A DNA stretch of 50,458 bases. It comes from Bacillota bacterium. Lineage in GTDB: Bacteria > Bacillota > Clostridia > Lachnospirales > Anaerotignaceae. A model generated the notes under the pieces. It was given only the letters and a program-made list of their open reading frames with translations, was not told the origin of the DNA and searched no databases. The stretch spans positions 1 through 50,458 of the forward strand of contig JAAVYN010000024.1 in NCBI GenBank assembly GCA_022791155.1, in the 5' to 3' direction. Positions 42,134 through 50,340 of the stretch are shown here, piece by piece (positions within the stretch are counted from its first letter, which is position 1; every line of letters starts with the position of its first letter). The position numbers and the translations under genes were made by a program.

Positions 42134-43387
42134 ATGAAAGGGAAAAATGCCATAATATTGGCTGTGCTTTTGGCTGTGGCTGTTCTCACAAGCTTTGTGG
42201 CCGCCTTTGGAGTTGGTGACGAAAAACTGCTCAGTGTTTCAAGCATCAAACTTGGCCTTGACTTGAGCGGAGGCGCTTCAATTGTATATCAGGCGGGCAA
42301 GGAGGAACCAAGCGTTGAGGAAATGGAATCAGCCGTTTCACTCATACAAGGCCGCCTTGACAGAAAGGGCTGGTCTGAAGGCGAAGCATCTTTGCAGGGG
42401 GAAAACCGTGTTCGCGTTGAGATCCCTGGAGTTGAAAACGTTGAGACAGCCGTTGAGGAATTGGGGAAAACGGCTCAATTGGAGTTTTTGGACGAAAACG
42501 GAAATGTTTTGCTGACAGGCGCTTTTGTGAAAAAGGCTTCAAGAGAAGTGGGTGACATAAACGGCAACGGCCAGAGTGTGCCTTTTGTGTCGCTGGAGTT
42601 CACTGACGAGGGCCGCGAGATTTTTGCGGAAGCCACGCGCAACAACATTGGAAAAATTATAGCCATTGTGATGGATGGCGAAATTGTGAGTGCACCCATA
42701 GTCAACTCTGTTATAACAGATGGCGTGGCAAGCATAGCCGGAAGCTTCACAAGCGAGGAGGCTCAGGAGGTTGCCGCACGCATAAACGAAGGATCACTGC
42801 CGTTCAATCTTGAAGTGATTGAAATGAACAACGTTGGTGCGCGTTTGGGAGCAGACGCCATATCCACAAGCTTCAAAGCGGCTGTTATAGGCATTGGGCT
42901 TGTTTTGCTTTTTATGCTGATTTCATACAGAGGCTTTGGACTGGCGGCAGATTGGGCGTTGGTTATATACATTGGAATGGAAATTGTGGCGCTCAACTTG
43001 TTTGGCGTGACGCTCACGCTTTCGGGAATTGCCGGAATCATACTTTCGGTTGGAATGGCTGTTGACGCCAATGTTATTATATTCGAGAGAATAAAAGAAG
43101 AAGTTTCGGAAAAAGGTTTGAAAAATTCTGTGAAAGCTGGATTTTCAAAGGCGCTTCCTGCCATACTTGACGGAAACATAACAACGTTCATAGCAGCTGT
43201 TGTTTTATATTTTATGGGAACAGGCACCATAAGAGGGTTTGCCCAAACGCTCATGATTGGAATTGCATTGTCAATGTTCACAGCCATATTTGTCACAAGG
43301 CTGATTCTTTCAGCCATGATTGGCGCGGGAATTGAAAACAGTGTGTTCTATGGGATTGGGAAAGCAGAAAGTTCTGCAAAAAATTGA
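42134..43387 (+). CDS. secD: Protein translocase subunit SecD
   Basis: A 417-residue component of the Sec translocase that uses proton motive force to aid late protein export. The opening transmembrane segment is followed by IKLGLDLSGGASIVYQ, the large extracytoplasmic P1 region, and five more segments with GAISTS-like and VDANVIIFERIKEE motifs at the C-terminal end. ATG 42134 is chosen because GGAGGAATGAG precedes it; the in-frame TTG at 42116 lies inside the SD and the end of the maturase gene. secF follows after 21 bases. Confidence 0.95.
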   Translation: MKGKNAIILAVLLAVAVLTSFVAAFGVGDEKLLSVSSIKLGLDLSGGASIVYQAGKEEPSVEEMESAVSLIQGRLDRKGWSEGEASLQGENRVRVEIPGVENVETAVEELGKTAQLEFLDENGNVLLTGAFVKKASREVGDINGNGQSVPFVSLEFTDEGREIFAEATRNNIGKIIAIVMDGEIVSAPIVNSVITDGVASIAGSFTSEEAQEVAARINEGSLPFNLEVIEMNNVGARLGADAISTSFKAAVIGIGLVLLFMLISYRGFGLAADWALVIYIGMEIVALNLFGVTLTLSGIAGIILSVGMAVDANVIIFERIKEEVSEKGLKNSVKAGFSKALPAILDGNITTFIAAVVLYFMGTGTIRGFAQTLMIGIALSMFTAIFVTRLILSAMIGAGIENSVFYGIGKAESSAKN

Positions 43388-43408
43388 GGAAACACGAGGA
43401 GGAGAAAA

Positions 43409-44344
43409 ATGAAAATAAAAAACATGAGAATTGTAGAAAATAGGAAAAAATTCTTCACTGTTTCCATAATACTGATTGCCGTTGGACTTGCCGCAATGAT
43501 TGTGAACGCGTTTTCCGGCCGTGGCGCACTGAATTTTGATGTTGACTTCACAGGGGGAACGGCCATGACAATTGACATTGGAAGTGAATTTGACAACAAC
43601 ACTGTTTTGGAAGTTATAGCAGAAGTCACTGGGCAAAAAAGCCCTCAAGTTCAAAAAATACTTGGAACAAACCAGGTTTCAATCAAAATACAGTCAATAG
43701 ACGGCGAAACAAGAACGGCGCTTATAAACGCAATAACTGAAAAATTTGGAATTGGCAATGACAATGTGCTGAGCGTTTCAGACATAAGCGGCACTGTCAG
43801 CGGCGAGATGCAAAAAGCGGCGGTTATAGCCGTGCTCATAGCATGTGCTGTTATGCTTGTTTATATATCAATAAGATTCAGTGACTTCAGAATGGGGATA
43901 AGCTCAATAATAGCGCTTGTTCATGACGTGCTCATTATGATTAGCTTCTATGCCGTTTTCAGAATTCCTGTCAACAACGCTTTCATTGCGGCGCTTTTGA
44001 CAGTTTTGGGCTATTCCATAAATGCCACAATTGTCATATTTGACAGAATAAGGGAGAACCGAGGCTCGGCTGTCAAAGAGGGGATTCCCTCTGTTGTTGA
44101 CAGAAGCGTCAAACAGACAATGCGCCGCTCATTGTATACTTCCATAACAACATTGGTTGCCATAGTGCCTCTTTATTTGATAGGGGTTGAGGCTGTGAAG
44201 GAATTTGCCCTTCCAATTATGGTTGGAATTATAAGCGGTGGCTATTCCTCAATTTTCCTTTCAGGCTCAATATGGTATATGCTCACAAAAAAAATGAAGG
44301 ATTTGCCCGATCCGCGGGACTATTATGACTATGCCAATGAATGA
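43409..44344 (+). CDS. secF: Protein translocase subunit SecF
   Basis: A 311-residue partner of SecD. The N-terminus (RIVENRKKFFTVSIIL) leads into TM1, then DVDFTGGTAMTID and the periplasmic P4 region, then five transmembrane segments with TVLGYSINATIVIFDRIREN. The SecD/SecF complex binds SecYEG in the membrane. ATG 43409 follows GAGGAGGAG. It is separate from SecD here (some Firmicutes have a fused SecDF). Confidence 0.95.
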   Translation: MKIKNMRIVENRKKFFTVSIILIAVGLAAMIVNAFSGRGALNFDVDFTGGTAMTIDIGSEFDNNTVLEVIAEVTGQKSPQVQKILGTNQVSIKIQSIDGETRTALINAITEKFGIGNDNVLSVSDISGTVSGEMQKAAVIAVLIACAVMLVYISIRFSDFRMGISSIIALVHDVLIMISFYAVFRIPVNNAFIAALLTVLGYSINATIVIFDRIRENRGSAVKEGIPSVVDRSVKQTMRRSLYTSITTLVAIVPLYLIGVEAVKEFALPIMVGIISGGYSSIFLSGSIWYMLTKKMKDLPDPRDYYDYANE

Positions 44345-44356
44345 TGGGAGACAAAA

Positions 44357-46120
44357 ATGAAAAAATGGCTTTTGAGAAGAAACAAGGCTGACATTGAAAA
44401 AATGGCCGCATGTCTTGGAATATCACCTGTGACAGCACATATAATGGCCAACCGTGGCATAGGGACATATGAAGCGGCCATGAGATTTATGGAATGCCGT
44501 TTGGAAGATATGTATGACGGAAACATGTTCAAGGACATGAAAAAGGCCGTTGACATTGTGAGCAATGCCATTGACAATGGTCAGAACATAGTGATATATG
44601 GTGATTATGATGTTGACGGCGTTATGAGCACTGTCATACTTTATAAAACAATAAAGCATTTTGGCAAAAACGTGGCATATTATGTCCCTCACAGGCAAAA
44701 AGAGGGATATGGGCTCAACATGTCGGCGGTTGAGGAACTGAAAAACGCTGGTGCAGACATAATATTTGCCTGTGACAATGGCATAGCCGCAATTGATGAA
44801 GCACAGGCAATTGCTGAAAGCAAAATGGAGCTTATAATCCTTGATCACCATGAGCCGCCTGTCGACATTGACGGCGGAAGTCAGAAAGAAGTGGTTCCAA
44901 AGGCAGCGGCCGTTGTGGATCACAAGCAGAAAAAATGTCCATATCCGTTCAAGGCGCTGTGTGCAGGGGCAATGGCATATAAATTTTCAAAGCTTCTGTT
45001 TGAAAAAAGGAAAGAGGCTTTTGTCATTGACAAAGAACTTTTGTCATTTGCCGCAATGGCCACAATATGCGACATTGTGGATTTGATGGATGAAAACAGA
45101 ATCATTGCCAAAAACGGATTGAAATTTATAAACGAGACTGAAAACATAGGGCTTAATGCGCTGATTGAAAAAGCGGGGATTGAGAAAGGCAAAATAAGTG
45201 AATATCACGTTGGGTTTATACTGGGGCCTTGTGTCAATGCCACTGGAAGGCTTGAAAGCGCGCGTGAATCTGTGGAGCTTTTTATAACAGATGACGCCGA
45301 ATTTGCCGAAAAGGCGGCGCTTCACCTCGTGGAGCTCAACGCAGACAGAAAAACAATGACGTCAGGAGCTTTTAAAAGGGCGGCCGAAAGCATAGAAAAC
45401 TCAAGCATGATTGACGACAAAGTTTTTGTGGTCTATGATGACAGTATACATGAAAGCATTGCCGGGATTGTGGCTGGAAGGCTCAAAGAAAAATATTATA
45501 GGCCGGTTATAGTGATTGCCAATGGCGAGGACATGGCAAAAGGCTCTGGAAGAAGCATTGAGGGATATAACATGTTTATGGAGCTTTCAGCGCAAAAAGA
45601 GCTTTTTTATAAATTTGGCGGTCACCCCATGGCGGCCGGGCTTTCGCTCAAAAAAGAGAACATAGAAATTTTGAGACAAAATTTGAACAGTCAGTGCGTG
45701 TTGACAGATGAAGACCTAATTCCGTCAGTCCACATCGAAAAAGCGCTGAATTTTTCTGAAATAAACATGGATTTGGCAAAGGAACTTTCGTTTTTGGCTC
45801 CATTTGGCAAAGCAAACCCCTCGCCTGTTTTTGGAACAAAGGGCGTTTTGGCCGAAAAAATAAGGCTTGTGGGAAAAAGCGGAAACATTATGCAAATAAA
45901 TTTCAGGGACACTGAAACTCAAATAGGCATAAAAGGCATTTCATTTGACGGGCTTGACGCATTTGAAGCGATGTGTTCTGAAGCTTATGGCAACGAAAAA
46001 ACAAAAAGAATTTTGAGCGGCCTTGAAAGCGTCAGAATGGATATAATATACAGCATTGGCATAAATACATATATGGGGCGCAGCAGTGTGCAGTTGAATA
46101 TAAATGATTTTAGATTATGA
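44357..46120 (+). CDS. recJ: Single-stranded-DNA-specific exonuclease RecJ
   Basis: A 587-residue DHH-family 5'-3' exonuclease. Motifs: IYGDYDVDGVMS (I), ACDNGIA (II), ILDHHEPP (DHH, III), ICDIVDL (IV) and the DHHA1 motif (GGHPMAAGLSLK). A C-terminal OB fold contains MQINFRD and is of normal length. It acts in recombination, mismatch and base-excision repair. ATG 44357 follows GGGAG and begins 12 bases after secF. apt follows with 12 bases between, so secDF-recJ-apt form one transcript. Confidence 0.94.
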   Translation: MKKWLLRRNKADIEKMAACLGISPVTAHIMANRGIGTYEAAMRFMECRLEDMYDGNMFKDMKKAVDIVSNAIDNGQNIVIYGDYDVDGVMSTVILYKTIKHFGKNVAYYVPHRQKEGYGLNMSAVEELKNAGADIIFACDNGIAAIDEAQAIAESKMELIILDHHEPPVDIDGGSQKEVVPKAAAVVDHKQKKCPYPFKALCAGAMAYKFSKLLFEKRKEAFVIDKELLSFAAMATICDIVDLMDENRIIAKNGLKFINETENIGLNALIEKAGIEKGKISEYHVGFILGPCVNATGRLESARESVELFITDDAEFAEKAALHLVELNADRKTMTSGAFKRAAESIENSSMIDDKVFVVYDDSIHESIAGIVAGRLKEKYYRPVIVIANGEDMAKGSGRSIEGYNMFMELSAQKELFYKFGGHPMAAGLSLKKENIEILRQNLNSQCVLTDEDLIPSVHIEKALNFSEINMDLAKELSFLAPFGKANPSPVFGTKGVLAEKIRLVGKSGNIMQINFRDTETQIGIKGISFDGLDAFEAMCSEAYGNEKTKRILSGLESVRMDIIYSIGINTYMGRSSVQLNINDFRL

Positions 46121-46132
46121 GGAGTGAGTTTT

Positions 46133-46645
46133 ATGGATTTGAAGGGGAAAATCAGAAACATTAACGACTTTCCAAAACAGGGAATTGTTTTCAGGGACAT
46201 TACAACTCTTTTGAAAGACGGCGAGGCACTTTGCGAGTCTGTTGACAAAATTATGTCGTCGCTTGAGGGTGTTGAGTTTGATTATGTCGTTGGGCCGGAG
46301 AGCCGCGGTTTTATATTTGGAATGCCGGTTGCATATGGCTTGAAAAAGGGATTTGTTATGATCAGAAAAGCGGGCAAGCTTCCCGCCAAAACAATATCCA
46401 AAAAATATGGCCTTGAATATGGCGAATCACAGATAGAGATACATGAAGATGCTGTCAAAAAAGGCGACAAAGTTGTTGTCATTGACGATCTTCTTGCCAC
46501 AGGCGGCACAGCCATGGCCATAGCCGAACTTCTTGAGGAGATGGGCGCCGAGGTTAAAAAATTTGTTTTTCTTGTGGAGCTCACCGAGCTTGACGGCCGC
46601 AAGGCACTGGCCAAATATGACGTTGATTCAGTTGTTCAATATTAA
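46133..46645 (+). CDS. apt: Adenine phosphoribosyltransferase
   Basis: A 170-residue type-I phosphoribosyltransferase that salvages adenine to AMP using PRPP. Seen: NDFPKQGIVFRDITTLL near the N-terminus, ESRGFIFG, KAGKLPAKT, and the PRPP loop VVVIDDLLATGGTAMA. The length is standard. ATG 46133 is chosen because GAGGAG lies 8 bases before it; the in-frame GTG at 46124 is inside that SD. The recJ-apt order is common in Firmicutes, where relA/rel often follows, but not here. Confidence 0.95.
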   Translation: MDLKGKIRNINDFPKQGIVFRDITTLLKDGEALCESVDKIMSSLEGVEFDYVVGPESRGFIFGMPVAYGLKKGFVMIRKAGKLPAKTISKKYGLEYGESQIEIHEDAVKKGDKVVVIDDLLATGGTAMAIAELLEEMGAEVKKFVFLVELTELDGRKALAKYDVDSVVQY

Positions 46646-46709
46646 AATGCGGCACAAAGAATTTGTCAAACGAATGTTAAGCGTTTGCTGTATAGCGGGC
46701 ACAACAAGA

Positions 46710-46767
46710 GCACGTTTATGCTTTGTTTGTTGCGGCAGATTTCTGTTGTGAACGTGCAATGTTTTTT
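46710..46767 (+). terminator. Probable terminator after apt
   Basis: GCACGTT (46710-46716) pairs with AACGTGC (46751-46757) around a 34-base loop, followed by AATGTTTTTT. Confidence 0.45.
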
Positions 46768-46787
46768 GGCCGGCATACAAAAAACGC

Positions 46788-46816
46788 TTGCGCAAGTTTT
46801 GGATTTATGATACAAT
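46788..46816 (+). promoter_or_regulatory. Promoter of rplS
   Basis: TTGCGC (46788-46793), 17 bases, and TACAAT (46811-46816). Confidence 0.65.
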
Positions 46817-46824
46817 GCTATGGT

Positions 46825-46890
46825 GCAAATTGCAGTGAGAGCGGTCCGCTGCTGTTGTATGGATACAGCAAGAACGTTCGCGAAATTTAG
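46825..46890 (+). ncRNA. Possible L19 leader (autoregulatory mRNA structure)
   Basis: Between the rplS promoter and the SD, AGCGG-T-CCGCT (46840-46850) and TGCTGT/ACAGCA (46850-46855 with 46865-46870) form two adjacent hairpins. Firmicutes often have an L19 leader RNA here; the match to that family is positional, not checked by alignment. Confidence 0.4.
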
Positions 46891-46902
46891 GAGGAATAAA
46901 TT

Positions 46903-47250
46903 ATGAACGACATTATCAAAGGCATTGAGCAGGCCCAGCTTAAAAGCGAAATAACAAAATTCAACGTTGGAGACACAGTTCGTGTTTATGCCAAAGTTGT
47001 TGAGGGAACAAGGGAAAGACTTCAGATGTTTGAAGGGATTGTCATCAAAAGACAAAATGGCGGTGTGCGTGAAACATTCACTGTTAGAAGAATTGCTTCT
47101 GGTGTTGGCGTTGAAAGAACATGGCCGCTTCATTCTCCAAGGATTGACCACATTGAGGTTATAAGACGCGGCGTTGTCAGACGCGCTAAACTTAACTACC
47201 TTAGAAACAGAGTTGGAAAAGCGGCCAAAGTTAAGGAAGTTTTAAGATAA
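46903..47250 (+). CDS. rplS: 50S ribosomal protein L19
   Basis: A 115-residue ribosomal protein at the 30S-50S interface. The opening [20 protein letters not shown], the core [54 protein letters not shown], and [12 protein letters not shown] are all standard L19. ATG 46903 follows TAGGAGGAA. It has its own promoter and leader hairpins, with a terminator at 47266-47294. rpsP and trmD, often upstream, are absent. Confidence 0.98.
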   Translation: MNDIIKGIEQAQLKSEITKFNVGDTVRVYAKVVEGTRERLQMFEGIVIKRQNGGVRETFTVRRIASGVGVERTWPLHSPRIDHIEVIRRGVVRRAKLNYLRNRVGKAAKVKEVLR

Positions 47251-47265
47251 TTGCTGAAAACATCC

Positions 47266-47306
47266 AAAGTCCGGTGACAGTGTTGCCGGGCTTTTGAGTT
47301 TTTTGA
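47266..47306 (+). terminator. Terminator after rplS
   Basis: AAAGTCCGG (47266-47274) pairs with CCGGGCTTT (47286-47294) with one G-U, followed by TTTGAGTTTTT. The hairpin is 37 bases upstream of lepB. Confidence 0.7.
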
Positions 47307-47331
47307 AGTGATCTAAAAATGAGGTGGTTTT

Positions 47332-47892
47332 TTGGGCGAACTGCGAAAAGCCAAAAAAAGAAAGAAAATGTTTAATGAAATTGTCTCGCTTGCTGTGATA
47401 TTGTTGATTGCCATTGTTTTCAGACTTTTTGTTTTTGGAGTTGTGATCATAAAAGGCGCGAGCATGGAGCCGAGCTTGTTTCACAATGATGTGGCTGTGA
47501 TAAACAAGATTTCACGCCTCACAGGGAGTTTTGACCGTGGAGACATTGTGGTTTGTTTGTATAACAAAGGGATTAGTGACGAGTATATAATCAAGCGCGT
47601 TATAGGGGTTCCGGGAGACGTCATTGACGTTGAAATGGGCGATGACTATCATTATTACATAAACATCAACGGCGAGAGGCTGAATGAGCCTTATATTAAG
47701 GAGCCAATGGATCAAACTGGTGACATAGAATATCCATTCACGGTTGAAGATGACAGTTATTTTATTATGGGAGACAACAGAAACAATTCAAATGACAGCC
47801 GCTCAAAACTGATTGGCTCTGTTTCAAAAAATAATATAAAGGGCAAACTTATAGCCGTGGTTTTGCCTTTGAACAGAATTGGAATATATTAA
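47332..47892 (+). CDS. lepB: Signal peptidase I
   Basis: A 186-residue type-I signal peptidase that cleaves signal peptides of exported proteins on the outer face of the membrane. A basic N-terminus and one membrane anchor (about 17-38) precede the catalytic motif GASMEPSLF with the nucleophile Ser. The general-base Lys lies in YIIKRVIGVPGD, and box E is GDNRNNSNDSRS. Its single N-terminal anchor is of the Gram-positive type. The start is TTG 47332, with GAGGTGG five bases before it and no in-frame ATG nearby. It follows rplS, a common clostridial order. Confidence 0.94.
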   Translation: MGELRKAKKRKKMFNEIVSLAVILLIAIVFRLFVFGVVIIKGASMEPSLFHNDVAVINKISRLTGSFDRGDIVVCLYNKGISDEYIIKRVIGVPGDVIDVEMGDDYHYYININGERLNEPYIKEPMDQTGDIEYPFTVEDDSYFIMGDNRNNSNDSRSKLIGSVSKNNIKGKLIAVVLPLNRIGIY

Positions 47893-47897
47893 TTTTG

Positions 47898-47922
47898 AAG
47901 GACTGTGATGAGCAGTCCTTTT
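47898..47922 (+). terminator. Terminator after lepB
   Basis: AAGGACTG (47898-47905) pairs with CAGTCCTT (47913-47920), followed by TTTT. Confidence 0.8.
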
Positions 47923-48085
47923 GTGTTGTGTGGAAACTGTGAGTTTTTTGTGATGAATGTTGCCGGAAGCGTGGCTTGTTTTTTGGCGCTGAAGACACTG
48001 TTTTAATTGTGTATACAACTGAAAGTGTTGTGAAGCATAAATTGATTTGTTTGGTAAGAAAAAATTGAACGAGTTCGTCAACAAG

Positions 48086-48715
48086 TCATTTTGTTAGCAT
48101 ATGTATGATTGTCAATGTGAAGTCAAGAAACACAACTGAGGTGCATAAAACTGAAATGTTTTTGACCGTTCTGTTTTTAAGACGGTTGATTGTGCCAAGG
48201 AAAGCCGGCTTTAATATATAAAGAAACAACATGCCTCCAAACCCAAAACGTATGCTTGTTCGTGGACATATATATCCATTTATATTGAGATAGTCATTGC
48301 TATAATCCCACCAGCGGCGGTGAAATATAGCATTGAGCGCACTCCCTGTTATATATTCTATGATTGAGGTTATCAATATAATGAGCATGAATACTATTAA
48401 AGGGGTTGTATTAATGTTTAGAATTGTGATTTTTTTGTTCATAAATTTGCCAAGTGACAATATAAGAATTATGGCGCCGAATCCATAAACTGGAAGATAG
48501 GGGCCAAAAAGAAAGCCGCGGTTGACAAAGCCCCAGCCATATATAAAAGCTAAAACAACTTCATATATCCAGCCAATTATGCTGTATAACATAAATAATA
48601 TTATAATTTTTTGAAATTCTGTTTTTTTGTTGTTAATTGTTATCACCTTTTTGGTTGAAAAATATTGATTGACTGTCAGTTGAATGAAACGAACAAATGT
48701 CAATTGGAAATGCAT
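48086..48715 (-). CDS. CmpB-like membrane protein (putative ABC-transporter type IV)
   Basis: A polytopic membrane protein of the PF06541 (ABC_trans_CmpB) family. Signatures: LYSIIGWIYEVVL, GFVNRGFLFGPYLPVYGFGA, EYITGSALNAIFHRRWWDYS and INGYICPRTSIRFG. The function is unknown despite the family name. The start is uncertain. ATG 48715 gives an N-terminus about 30 residues longer than usual with a weak SD, whereas AAAGGTGAT lies just before an in-frame ATT at 48637, which would give the usual length. The low-GC gene is isolated from its neighbours. Confidence 0.8.
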   Translation of the reverse strand: MHFQLTFVRFIQLTVNQYFSTKKVITINNKKTEFQKIIILFMLYSIIGWIYEVVLAFIYGWGFVNRGFLFGPYLPVYGFGAIILILSLGKFMNKKITILNINTTPLIVFMLIILITSIIEYITGSALNAIFHRRWWDYSNDYLNINGYICPRTSIRFGFGGMLFLYILKPAFLGTINRLKNRTVKNISVLCTSVVFLDFTLTIIHMLTK

Positions 48716-49049
48716 TTGAATTCTTTGCTGAAAGCCGGTGTGTTCACAAAAGATTTATGCGATTGTCTGAAAATGGAACATGTTTTACATAATTTTATTA
48801 TATAATAATTTTTGTCATGTTTGCAATGGGGAATGTAATTATGTGCATTCATTAAACCTTGGAAGTATATTGTAACAGCGGAAAATGATTTTGAAAAATC
48901 TGAATGTAACAAATTGGAACTTTAATTGCAGCAAATTTCACATATTATATCAATAAAACAGGCTGTCAAAGAGAGTTTCATGAAACTTTTTGACAGCCAT
49001 GTTGTTTGGAGCAATGTGTTTTTTTGCAAAAGTTCGATGGAATGGTGTT
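48716..49049. other. Gene-free stretch between the CmpB-like gene and the 58-aa gene
   Basis: No supported gene. It holds the terminator hairpin of the 58-aa gene (48961-48998) and AT-rich sequence that probably contains the CmpB-like gene's promoter on the minus strand. Confidence 0.4.
48961..48998 (-). terminator. Terminator of the 58-aa gene
   Basis: GGCTGTCAAA (48961-48970) pairs with TTTGACAGCC (48989-48998), with an inner AGTTTC/GAAACT stem. On the minus strand it is followed by TGTTTTATTGAT. Confidence 0.65.
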
Positions 49050-49226
49050 TTATTGTTTGCCGTTTTGAATTTCCTCCGCATTTTGCTTCAAAAGATCAAA
49101 TGTTGTTATGTTTTTTGCTCTATCACCAATGGCGTTTCTCACAGAATTTGGAAGCGAATTGTAATATTTTCTTGCAAGAGGATCCTCGTCAACAAGGTTG
49201 TAAACGCTTGGAAATTTTTTGTTCAT
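49050..49226 (-). CDS. Small 58-residue conserved protein
   Basis: ATG 49226 follows GAGGTGAT, and the ORF ends TAA 49052-49050. The protein opens NKKFPSVYNLVDEDPLARKY, then YNSLPNSVRNAI, and ends FDLLKQNAEEIQNGKQ. It is soluble and helical with no cysteines. The pattern of a YxLVDEDPxAxxYYxSLP stretch and a late F-x-x-L-x-x-x-A-E recalls a family of uncharacterised small clostridial proteins. It has its own promoter (TTGAAA-17-TATATT on the minus strand) overlapped by an inverted repeat, and a terminator. It is divergent from the sirtuin gene. Confidence 0.75.
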   Translation of the reverse strand: MNKKFPSVYNLVDEDPLARKYYNSLPNSVRNAIGDRAKNITTFDLLKQNAEEIQNGKQ

Positions 49227-49237
49227 AATATTATCAC

Positions 49238-49274
49238 CTCAATATAAGTATCTACATTTTTTTTCAATAGATAC
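49238..49274. promoter_or_regulatory. Promoter and candidate operator of the 58-aa gene
   Basis: On the minus strand TTGAAA, 17 bases and TATATT form the promoter. GTATCTA (49248-49254) and TAGATAC (49268-49274) are a perfect 7-bp inverted repeat with a 13-base centre that flanks the -35 box, as expected for a repressor site. Confidence 0.55.
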
Positions 49275-49305
49275 ATAAAAAATAGTAGTTAATAGTGTGG
49301 CTTTA

Positions 49306-49314
49306 TGATATAAT
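49306..49314 (+). promoter_or_regulatory. Extended -10 promoter of the sirtuin gene
   Basis: TGATATAAT (49306-49314) fits TGnTATAAT; the -35 (TAGTTA, 49286-49291) is weak. Confidence 0.55.
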
Positions 49315-49371
49315 GATTTGAAAATTAGTTTTTTTGTTATATATTGCGGAATCTATTTCAGAGGTGATGAA

Positions 49372-50103
49372 ATGAGCATTGACAAGCTGAAAAAATGGAT
49401 TGATGAAAGTGACAACATTGTGTTTTTTGGCGGCGCAGGAGTTTCGACTGAAAGCGGCATACCAGATTTTAGAGGCGAGGAAGGCATATACAAAACAGTG
49501 AGTCAATATGGCGTTAGGCCAGAAACGATACTCAGCCATACATTTTTTTTGAAGGAACCGGCAATTTTTTTTGAATATTACAAAAATTTTCTTCTTTGCC
49601 CAAATGCCGAACCAAATGAGGCTCATTTGGCTTTGGCCGAGTTGGAAAAAAGAGGGAAAGTTAAAGCCATTATAACTCAAAACATCGACAACCTTCATCA
49701 AAAGGCGGGAAGTGAAAATGTGCTTGAGCTCCATGGAACACTTTATAGAAACTATTGCATGAACTGCAGGTGTGAATATGAAACAGATTTTGTTGTTAAA
49801 AGCAAAGGCGTGCCAAGATGCAAAAAGTGCTCAGGAATTGTGCGCCCTGATGTTGTGCTTTATGAAGAAGGGCTTGACGGCAATGTGCTTGACAAGGCTG
49901 TTAGATATATCTCGTCAGCAGATGTGCTTATAGTTGGGGGAACGTCATTGGCTGTATATCCGGCGGCGGGATTGGTAAACTATTACAAAGGGAACAAGCT
50001 TGTGCTCATAAACAAAAGCGAAACCAGTTTTGACAAAAAGGCTGATTTAATCATTCATCAGGCCATTGGAAATGTGTTCGAAAAAATTATTCAAAAAAGT
50101 TAA
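49372..50103 (+). CDS. cobB: Sir2 family NAD-dependent protein deacylase
   Basis: A 243-residue sirtuin. Motifs: GGAGVSTESGIPDFRG (NAD site), TQNIDNLHQKAG (catalytic region), ELHGTLYRNYC (active-site His), zinc ligands C-x2-C (CMNC) and C-x2-C (CKKC), then RPDVVLYEEGL, GTSLAVYPAAGL and LINKSETSFD. It removes acetyl or other acyl groups from lysines using NAD. ATG 49372 follows GAGGTGATG. It is divergent from the 58-aa gene. Confidence 0.94.
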   Translation: MSIDKLKKWIDESDNIVFFGGAGVSTESGIPDFRGEEGIYKTVSQYGVRPETILSHTFFLKEPAIFFEYYKNFLLCPNAEPNEAHLALAELEKRGKVKAIITQNIDNLHQKAGSENVLELHGTLYRNYCMNCRCEYETDFVVKSKGVPRCKKCSGIVRPDVVLYEEGLDGNVLDKAVRYISSADVLIVGGTSLAVYPAAGLVNYYKGNKLVLINKSETSFDKKADLIIHQAIGNVFEKIIQKS

Positions 50104-50122
50104 AATTTTTTTTGAAATAGGG

Positions 50123-50151
50123 TTGACAAATATAGGAACCGTTGCTATAAT
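50123..50151 (+). promoter_or_regulatory. rRNA operon promoter
   Basis: TTGACA (50123-50128), exactly 17 bases, and TATAAT (50146-50151), a full-consensus promoter. A leader of about 190 bases with purine-rich stems follows before mature 16S. Confidence 0.85.
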
Positions 50152-50340
50152 AAATATCGCACTGTTGAACTTTGAAAAATGAATAACGTGATTAAACCAA
50201 ACCCATAGTTAATTCAAGAGAGCTTTTTGATTAAGTAGAGAAGGGTTCTCGAAAGAGAAGAAACGGAAACGGAAAGAAAGAGCCGGCGAAGAAGTTTTCT
50301 GTGAGAGCAGAAGACGAAAGCGGAGGCAGAGGAAAGACTT

